DNA of 35,463 bases, from the NCBI GenBank assembly GCA_039183635.1, contig JBCDBL010000028.1:1-35463 (forward strand). Direction: 5' to 3'. This document shows, piece by piece, positions 23,604 through 32,009 of this stretch. Position 1 is the stretch's first letter. Each line of letters starts with the position of its first letter. The notes beneath the pieces were generated by a model, which was given only the letters and a program-made list of their open reading frames with translations, had not been told where the DNA came from and made no database searches. Origin of the DNA: JBCDBL01 sp039183635 (GTDB taxonomy: Bacteria; Pseudomonadota; Alphaproteobacteria; Caulobacterales; Parvularculaceae). The translations under genes and the position numbers were made by a program.

Positions 23604-24701
23604 ATGTTTATGACAATTGACGGGCCTGCGGGCCGAAACCTGTCGGGTGGTCTTTTGTTTTTACGCCGTTTCCTCCTCGCCGCCCTCGCCCTCTGGGCGA
23701 GCTGCGCCAGCATCGCCCTCGCCAACGATGAAGAGGCGGACGCGCCATACTATGGGCGCGCCGTCGCCTTCGCCCAGCCGGGCTCGGTCTGGCACCAGCA
23801 ATGGATGCACTTCAAGGCCAATGTCGACGAGGCGCCGGACCTTGATATCGCCTATTACATTCACGGGGAGCTCGGCGGGGAGGAGCAAATGCTCCATGAC
23901 CTGCGCCGGGGCCGGGCCCATATCGGCGGCATGGCGCTCCAGGGGCTCGCCTCCACCGTTCCTGAACTGACGATCGCCATGGCGCCGTTTCTGTTCGATG
24001 AGACGGAGGAGGTGGATTTCATCTACGACGAATATCTGTTCGACTTTTTCAATGAGTTGTTCGCCGAAAAGGGGCTGCGCATCCTCCAGTGGGTCGAGGT
24101 GGGGTGGACGAATATTTACACGAACGGCGGCAAGCCCATCTTGACGCCCGCCGATGCGGCGGGGCGCAAGCTGCGCGGTTCGCCCAATATCTCCGCGCAA
24201 TACTTTCTGGACGCCGTGGACGCCGACATGATTCCCCTGTCCAGCGCCGACCTGGTGCCGGCCCTGCAAACCGGCCTTGTGCAGGGCGGCCTGTCGAGCA
24301 CGGTGTTCCACTTTTTCGTCACCCGTCGGTACTCGACGGATTTGACCCTGACGCGCCATTCCTACGACACGGGCGCGATTGTGGTGAACAAAGACTGGTA
24401 CGACGCAACGACGCCGGCCCAGCGCGAGACGCTCTCCAACGCCTGGATGTCGTCGGCGGAGGCCCGGGCGGGCGTCAGAGACCTTGTGGCGTTCGCCCTG
24501 ATGGAAATGGAAAAAGAGGGGATCGTCATCCACACCCTGACGCCGGAGGTGCGGGCCGAGTGGAAAGCCGCCACAGCCGATAAGGTGGCCCGGCGCATGA
24601 TCGCGAAAGTCGGCGGCCGTGCAGAGGAGACCTATGCGCGTATCCTGGAAGGCAAACGCGCCTACGCGGCGATGACATCTCAAACAGCGATGCGAGATTA
24701 A
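23604..24701 (+). CDS. dctP: TRAP transporter substrate-binding protein, DctP type
   Basis: A 365-residue periplasmic protein that captures a (usually carboxylate) ligand for a TRAP transporter. A hydrophobic signal segment FLLAALALWASCASIALA lies at about 23-40, so the N-terminal region is long. The start may be this ATG, the next ATG two codons later, or the TTG at about 23655. The ligand-binding Arg is in RKLRGSPNISAQYFL, followed by LVPALQTGLVQGGLSS, the TRAP equivalent of ALQTGVVDGQE. The usual Asp-Gly-Gln-Glu is changed here, so the ligand may not be a simple dicarboxylate. It is followed 64 bases later by the two permease genes. Confidence 0.9.
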   Translation: MFMTIDGPAGRNLSGGLLFLRRFLLAALALWASCASIALANDEEADAPYYGRAVAFAQPGSVWHQQWMHFKANVDEAPDLDIAYYIHGELGGEEQMLHDLRRGRAHIGGMALQGLASTVPELTIAMAPFLFDETEEVDFIYDEYLFDFFNELFAEKGLRILQWVEVGWTNIYTNGGKPILTPADAAGRKLRGSPNISAQYFLDAVDADMIPLSSADLVPALQTGLVQGGLSSTVFHFFVTRRYSTDLTLTRHSYDTGAIVVNKDWYDATTPAQRETLSNAWMSSAEARAGVRDLVAFALMEMEKEGIVIHTLTPEVRAEWKAATADKVARRMIAKVGGRAEETYARILEGKRAYAAMTSQTAMRD

Positions 24702-24705
24702 ACCA

Positions 24706-24719
24706 TATGATATATTATC
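24706..24719. promoter_or_regulatory. Weak GntR-type palindrome upstream of dctQ
   Basis: TATGATATATTATC matches the reference palindrome at 11 of 14 positions. It lies between the dctP stop (24701) and the dctQ start (24766). Matches of this quality are expected by chance at a few places in a window this size, so it is only suggestive. Confidence 0.3.
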
Positions 24720-24765
24720 AGGACACGCATCGCATAATGCGTCACGGCGACGAGCGGGCGGCCCC

Positions 24766-25308
24766 ATGAAACCTGCAGCGTTGTTGGCGGTGTTTGACCG
24801 CATTGAACGGATCGCATGCCTGCTGGCTTTCGCGCTTATGGCGGCGGCGTTGATGTTCGACGTCGGCGCCCGCCTTGTGCGCGGGTCCGGCGTCCTCGGC
24901 GCGCCCCAGGCCGGCGTCATCGGCATGATCGCGGTCTCCATGTTCGGCATGGGTCTGGCTAGCAGCGCCGGGGAGCATCTGCGTCCGAACTTTCTCGATG
25001 GTATTTGGCCGAAAGGCTGGTCCCGGGCGGCGTTTCAAGCCGCAGACGCGACGACCGGTCTGTTCTTCGCACTGTTTGCTGTCATCGCCGCCCTGGTTGT
25101 CGCTGAGTCTTACGGGCTTGGAGATGTGACCAGCGTTCTGCGCTGGCCGGTTTGGCCATTGCAATCTCTTATCGTCGCCGCGTTTTCTTTGAACGCTGTG
25201 CGGTATTTCATATTCGCCCTGAACCCGGATTTAAGGCCCCACGGCATCGCCGACGGCGTGGCGGATGAAGACGTCGCCGCCCTCAGCCCCAAAGGGGAGG
25301 CGCGGTGA
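24766..25308 (+). CDS. dctQ: TRAP transporter small permease subunit, DctQ type
   Basis: A 180-residue inner-membrane protein with four predicted helices (around 16-37, 47-66, 91-113 and 127-150). It binds the large permease and stabilises it. The FDRIERIACLLAFALMAAALMFDVGARLV start is typical of DctQ. The C-terminal tail is charged and cytosolic. It overlaps the large permease start (TGATG), so the two are coupled. Confidence 0.9.
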   Translation: MKPAALLAVFDRIERIACLLAFALMAAALMFDVGARLVRGSGVLGAPQAGVIGMIAVSMFGMGLASSAGEHLRPNFLDGIWPKGWSRAAFQAADATTGLFFALFAVIAALVVAESYGLGDVTSVLRWPVWPLQSLIVAAFSLNAVRYFIFALNPDLRPHGIADGVADEDVAALSPKGEAR

Positions 25309-26567
25309 TGGAAGGGGTGTGGCTGGTCGTCCTTGTTCTTGCTCTTTTCGCGTTGCGTCAGCCTGTCATGGTGATGCTCGGGCTTGCGGCGTTGTTCGCC
25401 TATATGGTCTGGAATGACGGCGATCCGAAATATGTCGTCTACGACATATGGCAGGCGGTGAACAAGGAGGTGCTGCTGGCGATCCCGCTGTTCATGCTCG
25501 CCGGCGCCATCATGTCCCGGGGTTCTATCGCCGACCGGCTGATCGCGTTTTTGCGGGCGCTGACGCGCCCGGTGCCGGGGGGACTGGCGCTCGCCACCGT
25601 GCTCGCCTGCGCCGGGTTTGCGGCGATCTCGGGCTCGGCCGCCGTTACGCTGCTCGCCGTTGGCTCGATCATGTACAAGGCGCTTTTGGAGGCGGGCTAC
25701 GACAAGGGTTTCGCCATCGGCGCGCTCTGCGCCGGCGGCGTGCTCGGCATCATCATACCCCCCTCGATCCCTCTGATCCTCTATGGGGTCATGACGGACA
25801 CATCGATTGCGGACTTGTTCATCGCCGGTCTTGGCCCCGCCATAGTACTTGTGGCCCTGTTCGGCGCATACGCCTTGACGCGCAACTGGTCCCGCCACGA
25901 AGGCTCCTGGAGCTTCAGTGAAATCGTACGCACTTTCCGGCGGGCGGCTTTTGCTCTGCCTCTGCCGATCATCATTCTCGGCGGCATTTACGCCGGCTTT
26001 TTCACCCCGACCGAGGCGGCCGCCGTTGCGGTGGCCGTCGCCGTCCTGGTGGAAGTGTTGATCCATCGGGACCTGGGGCTCAGCGAGCTGAAAGATGTAA
26101 CGCTTGAAACCTCGCGTCTTCTGGGCGGCCTGTTTCCGGTGCTGTTGTTCGCTATCAGCCTCAACATCTTCCTCACCTATGAACAAACGCCGCAAAACTT
26201 TGTCGCCGCCATGGAGCAGACCATCGATTCCAAACTGCAGTTCCTGCTGATGGCCAACATCCTGCTGCTCGTGGTGGGAATGGTGATCGACATCGGTTCG
26301 GCGGTTTTGATCTTAAGCCCGTTGCTCACCCCGCTCGCCCAGTCCTATGGCATCGACCCGGTACATTTCGGCATCATCATGATCGTCAATCTGGGGGTCG
26401 GATATCTGACGCCGCCCTTGGGCCTCAACATTATCGTCGCCATGGCCGCGTTCCGGGAAAGCTTCTGGACGATCTCCAAGGCGGTCGCGCCGTTTATTCT
26501 GCTGATGCTGGCAGGCCTGATCTTGATCGCCGCATTGCCGCAGGTCGCGCTGTTTCTTGTGGGTTAG
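25308..26567 (+). CDS. dctM: TRAP transporter large permease subunit, DctM type
   Basis: A 419-residue inner-membrane protein with about 12 helices forming the transport pathway of a Na+-driven TRAP transporter. The conserved LAIPLFMLAGAIMSRGSIADRLI, the GGVLGIIIPPSIPLILYGVMTDTSI stretch, GFFTPTEAAAVAVA and VNLGVGYLTPPLGLNIIVAMA blocks are all intact. ATG 25308 has GGGGAGG 8 bases upstream and overlaps the dctQ stop by one base. A GTG at 25305 would add one residue. Confidence 0.95.
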   Translation: MEGVWLVVLVLALFALRQPVMVMLGLAALFAYMVWNDGDPKYVVYDIWQAVNKEVLLAIPLFMLAGAIMSRGSIADRLIAFLRALTRPVPGGLALATVLACAGFAAISGSAAVTLLAVGSIMYKALLEAGYDKGFAIGALCAGGVLGIIIPPSIPLILYGVMTDTSIADLFIAGLGPAIVLVALFGAYALTRNWSRHEGSWSFSEIVRTFRRAAFALPLPIIILGGIYAGFFTPTEAAAVAVAVAVLVEVLIHRDLGLSELKDVTLETSRLLGGLFPVLLFAISLNIFLTYEQTPQNFVAAMEQTIDSKLQFLLMANILLLVVGMVIDIGSAVLILSPLLTPLAQSYGIDPVHFGIIMIVNLGVGYLTPPLGLNIIVAMAAFRESFWTISKAVAPFILLMLAGLILIAALPQVALFLVG

Positions 26568-26614
26568 AGCTTTTTACGACGGATGCGCCGCCATCGCAGA
26601 AGGGGCGGCCGGCT

Positions 26615-27190
26615 CTATTCGTCTGTGATAAAAGCCGTCTCGGATTGCATATCCGACAACTTCTGAAGCGCGGGCGCAAAACCCGCGTTCAAGTCCGCCG
26701 ATTTGCGAAAGTCCTCCAAAGCCTCCTCAGGACGCTTTAACGCCTGCCTGGTAAGGCCGCGATTATAATACGCAGCATACAGATCGAAAATCTGAAGGTT
26801 TATCGCGCTCGTGTAGTCCGCTTCCGCAGCGGCGTATTTCTTTTGCAAAAACCGTGTATTGCCGCGATTGAGGTACGCCTCGGCAAGGACGTCATCAAGA
26901 CTTAGCGCTTGATCGAAATCGGCGATCGCCTGATCGAGCTTTCCAACACGGTTGTAAATCACGCCGCGATTAACATAGGTCGCCGCCTCGTCGCGCTGCG
27001 TCAAACCCTCTTTGGCGAGGGCCGCATCGCAATCGTTGATCCCCATGGCGCCGAAACCGGACTTGGCTTGCTCAAAGCATTGAGCGGCTTCGGAAAGCCC
27101 TATGGTTGTGACGGAAACCTGCGCGTGCGCGCAAGCGGCCCACACGATGTTGACAAAAGCTACCGGTAAAAATGTTTTAAAGTCAGCCAT
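26615..27190 (-). CDS. Secreted tetratricopeptide-repeat protein
   Basis: A 191-residue protein with a signal peptide (MADFKTFLPVAFVNIVWAACAHA, before QVSV). From about 60 it holds three to four TPR units (AATYVNRGVIYNRVGKLDQAIADFDQAL, AEAYLNRGNTRFLQKKYAAAEADYTSAI, AAYYNRGLTRQALKRPEEALEDFRKSA), which form a superhelical protein-binding surface. It has no catalytic motif and probably acts in the periplasm as a scaffold. It is convergent with dctM, with 47 bases between. Confidence 0.85.
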   Translation of the reverse strand: MADFKTFLPVAFVNIVWAACAHAQVSVTTIGLSEAAQCFEQAKSGFGAMGINDCDAALAKEGLTQRDEAATYVNRGVIYNRVGKLDQAIADFDQALSLDDVLAEAYLNRGNTRFLQKKYAAAEADYTSAINLQIFDLYAAYYNRGLTRQALKRPEEALEDFRKSADLNAGFAPALQKLSDMQSETAFITDE

Positions 27191-27248
27191 ATTTCAGATC
27201 CGATAGCTTTCGCCGCGCGAACGATCGTAAGTCTGCCAATAAGGCGAG

Positions 27249-28460
27249 TTACTCCGCCGTCGCAAGGAGCGGCATAATTTCGTTCTCAATCACAGCATGG
27301 ATTTCGGTGATGACGTCATTGCTGTTACGGATAAGATCCGGCTGTCCAAGCACAGGCAAATTCCAGCTGTAAAGAACTATGGTGAGATCTTCATCCGGAG
27401 CGCAGTTTAAGGCCTGTCCGCCATAGCCGCTGCCGTAGAAGTTATCCGGGCCAAACCCCTTGTATCCAAGCCACCATTTGTAACCATAGCCAGCATATCT
27501 GGAACTCGGGTCCAGGGTGGAGCTTTGCGCTATGGACCGCGCGACGAAATCTTCTGGGATGATACGCTCATCGTTCCAAAGACCTCTGGACATCATCAAG
27601 GTACAGAACTTTGCAAGATCTGTAGACTTTACATAAAGCCCGCCCAGCGTGTCGTTCAAGCCTATGGGGCTTTCTTTCCAGTAATGATCCGTAATACCCA
27701 GCCGGTTGAACAGACGCGCTTCGGCGTACTCGGAGGCGCTCATGCCGGTTGTGTGTTCGATGACGGCTGACAGCAGCTGTGTCGCCCCGCTATTGTAGTA
27801 CCATGCGCCTCCAGGCTCCCCAATCAATGGTTTGTCAAGGACGTACTGCACCCAGTCTTCTTGCTCTTGCTCCAAGATGATTGTGTCGTTTTCGTTGCTT
27901 TCGTAGTTCTCTTCATCCCATTCAATATTAGCGCGCATGGCGAGAAGATCGGCGATCGTCATCGCAGACCAGCCCGCATCGTCTAGCCGCTTTACGTATT
28001 TATCATCGATGTGATCGAAAAGGAGCGCTTCTTCGACCTTAGGCAACAGACCTTCATATTCTGCAATTCCAATAAGTACGCTTGTCACGCTTTTCGTGAT
28101 CGATTGGATCGTGTGGAGGTCTGTATCTCGATAATAAGGGTGCCAATCCGGATGGGCGTAGCTGAAGGGTTCGTTTTCGACGTCTGTCAGGTCGACAATT
28201 TCGGCGTATTTGCGGTCATAGGTGAAATGGAACACCGTCTCGCCTTTGTGCTGGACCAGCACCTCATCAACGAGACCATACCGTCCGTCAGCCAGATCCT
28301 TATCGAACGCGCCCAGTTTTTCTTGCAAGAGATCCATTTCCGCGATTTGCGTTGTTTCAGCCTCCGCCGGCGCTTCTGTGCTTGTCTCATCGGAAACACC
28401 GCCGCACCCCGCTGCAAAAGCCGAAATCATTGTCAAAGCGGCGAAACTTCTGATCAACAT
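27249..28460 (-). CDS. Lipoprotein serine hydrolase, beta-lactamase/PBP fold
   Basis: A 403-residue protein of the serine beta-lactamase superfamily (class C / esterase-type). The lipobox FAAGC places a lipidated Cys at 19, so it is anchored to a membrane. An acidic linker precedes the domain. The catalytic motif is Ser120-Ile-Thr-Lys123 (SITK), and the second motif is Tyr221-Tyr-Asn223 (YYNSG). A late GSGYGGQ segment replaces KTG. Substrates could be peptidoglycan, esters or D-amino-acid peptides; the family cannot be resolved further by eye. It stands alone, 58 bases after the TPR gene start on the same strand. Confidence 0.9.
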   Translation of the reverse strand: MLIRSFAALTMISAFAAGCGGVSDETSTEAPAEAETTQIAEMDLLQEKLGAFDKDLADGRYGLVDEVLVQHKGETVFHFTYDRKYAEIVDLTDVENEPFSYAHPDWHPYYRDTDLHTIQSITKSVTSVLIGIAEYEGLLPKVEEALLFDHIDDKYVKRLDDAGWSAMTIADLLAMRANIEWDEENYESNENDTIILEQEQEDWVQYVLDKPLIGEPGGAWYYNSGATQLLSAVIEHTTGMSASEYAEARLFNRLGITDHYWKESPIGLNDTLGGLYVKSTDLAKFCTLMMSRGLWNDERIIPEDFVARSIAQSSTLDPSSRYAGYGYKWWLGYKGFGPDNFYGSGYGGQALNCAPDEDLTIVLYSWNLPVLGQPDLIRNSNDVITEIHAVIENEIMPLLATAE

Positions 28461-28587
28461 GTTTCCCAGTCCCCTCCATTGTTCTGAACGTGCGGCAAAA
28501 ATACCTTGCGAAAAATTCTGAACAATACCTGATCAAGTTTTTTAGTCGAACCGGCCCCAAATAATCCCGTTTCATCGATTTTTAGCA

Positions 28588-28617
28588 TTGCGTTCGAACC
28601 GCAAAAATGCCTAATAC
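28588..28617 (+). promoter_or_regulatory. tRNA-Pro promoter
   Basis: TTGCGT (28588-28593) and TAATAC (28612-28617) are spaced 18 bases. The tRNA begins 19 bases past the -10. Confidence 0.55.
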
Positions 28618-28635
28618 TGCGAAGTTTTTGCCGTT

Positions 28636-28712
<77 letters not shown>

Positions 28713-28911
28713 TTTTTTCCTTGGGTCTGCTGTTAGATCTTCAAACGCTGATGGTTGCAGAAGGCGGGGGATGCGCATTTATCCTCACGGCTGCGCACAT
28801 TTTCATGAACCAAAACATTTCGCAGCGCCGCCGGTTATTTTAGCTGCAAGCACGCGAAGCGCGTCTGCGATCGCTGCTGGATCGCTTTATCGGCCCGCTT
28901 GTAGAGGCGGT

Positions 28912-30918
28912 TTATTCGCCGGCTGACATGCGTTGCTGTAGACCCTGCATTTTGTCGCGCAACTCCTGCAGCACATCTTCTGCGTCTTCTGTGTTGCGGA
29001 TTATGCGAGGCGTTAGAAAAACGATAAGCTCGGTGCGGCGATTGTTAAAACTTTTGGAGCGAAACAAATTGCCAAGCAGAGGCGCGCGCCCAAGGACAGG
29101 GACGCGGCTTTCCGTTTCTGTTTGGCTGTCCCGTATAAGACCGCCAAGGGCGATGGTTTTGCCGTCTTCAACCGCTACCGTTGTTGCGAATTTTCGTTGT
29201 TGGATGGTGGGGGTTTCTATCCCCTCCGACTCCGTATCGATGGCGTTGCTCACCTCTTGGCTGACTTCCAAAACGACGGTGTCCCCGGCGTTTACGCGGG
29301 GTTTAACTTCCAGGATGACGCCCGTGTCGCGGAGTTGGACAGTTGATCTGATCGGTGCGTTTGAATCATTAACGCTCTCCAGGGTTTGCGTGATGATCGG
29401 AACCTCGTCGCCGACTTGCAGGGTTGCGGTTTGATTGTTCTGAGCCATGACGGACGGAGTAGACAGAACGGTTACATCCGTAATTGAGTTCAGGGCATTG
29501 ATCGCTACACGGACGTCTGTCGATATATATGTGTAGGCGGCGCTTGGGACCGTAGCGGCGACGCCGCCGGTTGCGTCGGGAAACCCGACAGAACTGCGGC
29601 CTTCGGCTAAAAACCATTGAACGCCGTATGACAGATCGTCCGTCAAAATAACCTCGACGATTGAAGCTTCGATCAAAACCTGGGCCGGCAACGCGTCCAT
29701 GCGTTCCACGATATCGAGGATTTCTTCATATTGTTCGACGGTGGCGCGAATGATGAGGGCGTTGCTGGCCTCATTTGCAACAATAATCGGTTGATCTTGA
29801 CCCGTAAGCGCGCCCGGCGTCGCGCCATCCCGCCCGCTGTTGACAACGGAGGTGAGAGAGGCGGCGAGGGTCTCCGCATCGACATTTTTAGCGGCATAGA
29901 AATAAAGCCGGCGTTTCGGTCCGCCCGCGGGCCTGTCAAGACGGCGGATCCAGCTTTGCGCCTCGTTATAACGCTCCTGGTTGCGGGCTGTGATGAAAAG
30001 AGCGTTCAGACGCGGCAAAGCGATGAGTTCAACCCCTTGGCGTACAGCGCCGCCAGAGCCGTAAAGGGCCTCCATTTCTGCTTTTAACGGGTCGGCCTCG
30101 GCATACCGCAGTTGAAACAGCCCGAACACTTGATCGGAGAGCCAGGGCGCATCGAATAGCGCAATTGCGTCTATTGCGGTTTGGACATCGCTTTGCGGCC
30201 CACGGAGGAACAAAACGCCATTTTGGTCATCGGGCGTAACGGTGAGGCGGCTTGACACAAAGGGCTCGATAAGGCGCGCCACTTCCGAAGGCGCAGTGTT
30301 CCCAATAGATTTTATCGTGACGCCATAGCCAAGGCCGGCGGCGCTGTCGATTATCGGCTGGGCGCGATCCGATGCGGCTTCGAGGGTTGTTAGAAGAAAA
30401 CCGGTTTCCGTTTCAATGAGCGCAAGGCCGGATTCGGCCAGCACATCTTCTAAGGCGCGCAAGGCCACTGAAGCTGGAACGGGTTCGGGCGAGGACAAAG
30501 TGACGGCGCCTTTCACCCCGTCTGCGACAGCGAGCGGAAGGCCCAGAGCCTGATTGACAATCGCGCGCGAGGCGTCGGCCACAGGCGCTGCTGCAAAGTT
30601 CAGTTGCAATGCTGGTTCATCTTCAGGCGCTTCATCCCGCTTTTCGGCTAACGCGCCGCGTCTTCTTCCTGTAAAGGCTTCTTCACCACCTGCCGCGACG
30701 GGTCCGGCTTGGGTTTTCGGGCCAGGAAGAGGGCTCGGCTCAGTTGCGGTCTCTTTTTCGAGCGCTTCTGCGCCAAGGCCGATGACGATGGGTCTCGGCT
30801 GATCGGCTGCGCTGCGTTCAGGGGATGCTCCGCGCGGGTAGATGGCGATTGTGCACCCTTGCGCAAATATGAGGCTGGCGGCAAGCGTAAGCTTGGTTAT
30901 GGTCGTCGCGTTGATCAT
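28912..30918 (-). CDS. gspD: Type II secretion outer-membrane secretin GspD
   Basis: A 668-residue secretin forming the outer-membrane channel of the type II secretion system. A lipobox IFAQGC puts a candidate lipidated Cys at 22, so it may be self-piloting like HxcQ rather than needing a GspS pilotin. A roughly 75-residue low-complexity linker with many Pro and Glu follows, then N0 and ring domains N1-N3 (from about 105), and the secretin core (about 415-650) with VLIEASIVEVILTDDLSYGVQWF, VLSTPSVMAQNNQTATLQVGDEVPI and RVPVLGRAPLLGNLFRSKS. A C-terminal S-domain is absent, in keeping with the lack of a pilotin. Last gene of the operon; 43 bases after gspC. Confidence 0.95.
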   Translation of the reverse strand: MINATTITKLTLAASLIFAQGCTIAIYPRGASPERSAADQPRPIVIGLGAEALEKETATEPSPLPGPKTQAGPVAAGGEEAFTGRRRGALAEKRDEAPEDEPALQLNFAAAPVADASRAIVNQALGLPLAVADGVKGAVTLSSPEPVPASVALRALEDVLAESGLALIETETGFLLTTLEAASDRAQPIIDSAAGLGYGVTIKSIGNTAPSEVARLIEPFVSSRLTVTPDDQNGVLFLRGPQSDVQTAIDAIALFDAPWLSDQVFGLFQLRYAEADPLKAEMEALYGSGGAVRQGVELIALPRLNALFITARNQERYNEAQSWIRRLDRPAGGPKRRLYFYAAKNVDAETLAASLTSVVNSGRDGATPGALTGQDQPIIVANEASNALIIRATVEQYEEILDIVERMDALPAQVLIEASIVEVILTDDLSYGVQWFLAEGRSSVGFPDATGGVAATVPSAAYTYISTDVRVAINALNSITDVTVLSTPSVMAQNNQTATLQVGDEVPIITQTLESVNDSNAPIRSTVQLRDTGVILEVKPRVNAGDTVVLEVSQEVSNAIDTESEGIETPTIQQRKFATTVAVEDGKTIALGGLIRDSQTETESRVPVLGRAPLLGNLFRSKSFNNRRTELIVFLTPRIIRNTEDAEDVLQELRDKMQGLQQRMSAGE

Positions 30919-30961
30919 AATATCAAAGACAAACCTTAGAACTCAGAACAGTCTTTATTGT

Positions 30962-31474
30962 TTAGCGCACAGTTTCATTATTCTGAAGCAATATGTCGGC
31001 CAGTTTCGTCTGTCCGTCTTCGGGCAGTTGTAAGACAGCTTCGGTTTCGCCAGAAACGAGCGTGGCGCTCACCGCGTCAATGGCGGATATTTTGAAGCCT
31101 TCCAATTCAGATGCGACTGTCAAAAATAACATGTTTTGTGTACGGTCATCTTTAACAATCAGGGTCGGTTCTTCATCCGCGATGACGACCCCGACAAGGG
31201 TATAGGGCCGCAGGCGCGTGCGGATGTCAACGCGGGCCGGTGCGGTTTGTGACGGTGTTGGCGCTGGTGGGGGCAAGTCTTCCAAGGCAAATAGGCGCGC
31301 CTCCAAAAGTATGCGCGTATCAATCGTTGCAGGGGCAGGGTTTTCCACAACACTTTGCATCTGGTCAGGTTTATAAGACACGATTGGCCAGAGCTGCAGC
31401 AGGATAGCCGCCGCCAGCCCTAGAGCGGTCGCAGACAGGGAGATAGTGCGCCGGTTATACATTCGCCGCAGCAT
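30962..31474 (-). CDS. gspC: Type II secretion inner-membrane protein, GspC-like
   Basis: About 170 residues. One membrane helix (TISLSATALGLAAAILLQLWPIV) is followed by a Pro-rich linker (PPPAPTPSQTAP) and a beta-rich homology region (YTLVGVVIADEEPTLIVKDDRTQNMLFLTVASELEGFKISAIDAVSATLV), the domain that contacts the secretin N0. There is no PDZ domain, so it is the short variant. The start is uncertain: ATG 31474 (20-base overlap with gspM) or ATG 31462 (8-base overlap); the frame is open up to 31546. It links the inner-membrane platform to the secretin. Identity is inferred from fold layout plus position before gspD. Confidence 0.75.
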   Translation of the reverse strand: MLRRMYNRRTISLSATALGLAAAILLQLWPIVSYKPDQMQSVVENPAPATIDTRILLEARLFALEDLPPPAPTPSQTAPARVDIRTRLRPYTLVGVVIADEEPTLIVKDDRTQNMLFLTVASELEGFKISAIDAVSATLVSGETEAVLQLPEDGQTKLADILLQNNETVR

Positions 31475-32009
31475 ATTGAACCAGCTCAATCGTGAAGGAT
31501 ATATTTTCAGAAGATCCATTTGGCTGTATACGCATAGCCTGTACATGTGCAGGCGTCGTCTCAGCTGCTTTTTTAAGGCCTCTCACGCAATCGCTCCAAC
31601 TCCCCCGGGCTGTGAGCGCTGCGGTGACGCGCAAAAGGGTCTCGCCTTGCGCGATGGCGGAGGGGGCGTTCAGAACTTGCGCCGTACATTTGTGCGTATT
31701 GAGATCGCTTATAAGCCTTCGCATGCTGTCTTGAAGGTGTGCGCTGGCCTTTGCGGTATCTAACAGGGCGGGCGCATGGGAGGTGAGGGCGCGCGCTCCG
31801 CGTTCTTGTGTAATCTCTAAATTGGCGGCGTTTATCCTGTCTGTGAGCTCGATGACGCGTTCGCGGAGCGCAGCGTTTTCGGCCCGTTGGCTAAGGGTGC
31901 TGTTTACAAAAGGAGAGACAATAACGCTCCATATAACCCATAAACAAACGAAGATAACAGCCAAGGCGCCAGCGGCGTGGAGGGGGCGGTTCGGTTTAGT
32001 TAAGGTCAT
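31455..32009 (-). CDS. gspM: Type II secretion inner-membrane protein, GspM-like
   Basis: A 184-residue bitopic protein. A short cytosolic N-terminus precedes one membrane helix (about 12-33, LAVIFVCLWVIWSVIVSPFV), then a coiled coil (RAENAALRERVIELTDRINAANLEI) and a periplasmic ferredoxin-like domain. GspM partners GspL in the assembly platform. The start is ATG 32009 (GTG 32015 also possible), overlapping gspL by 14 bases. Low sequence conservation is normal in this family, so the assignment rests on topology and order. Confidence 0.75.
   Translation of the reverse strand: MTLTKPNRPLHAAGALAVIFVCLWVIWSVIVSPFVNSTLSQRAENAALRERVIELTDRINAANLEITQERGARALTSHAPALLDTAKASAHLQDSMRRLISDLNTHKCTAQVLNAPSAIAQGETLLRVTAALTARGSWSDCVRGLKKAAETTPAHVQAMRIQPNGSSENISFTIELVQYAAANV

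Noticed and set aside
23661..24950. 429-codon minus-strand frame opposite the TRAP binding protein
   Set aside because: Antisense, Arg/His-rich, crosses a gene boundary; the plus-strand genes form a standard TRAP set.
25110..26195. 361-codon minus-strand frame opposite dctQ/dctM
   Set aside because: Antisense shadow of hydrophobic coding sequence, very rich in Arg, Gln and Asp.
28854..28911. Terminator for gspD downstream of its stop
   Set aside because: Only a 5-bp ACGCG/CGCGT stem is visible and no T-run follows on the minus strand.
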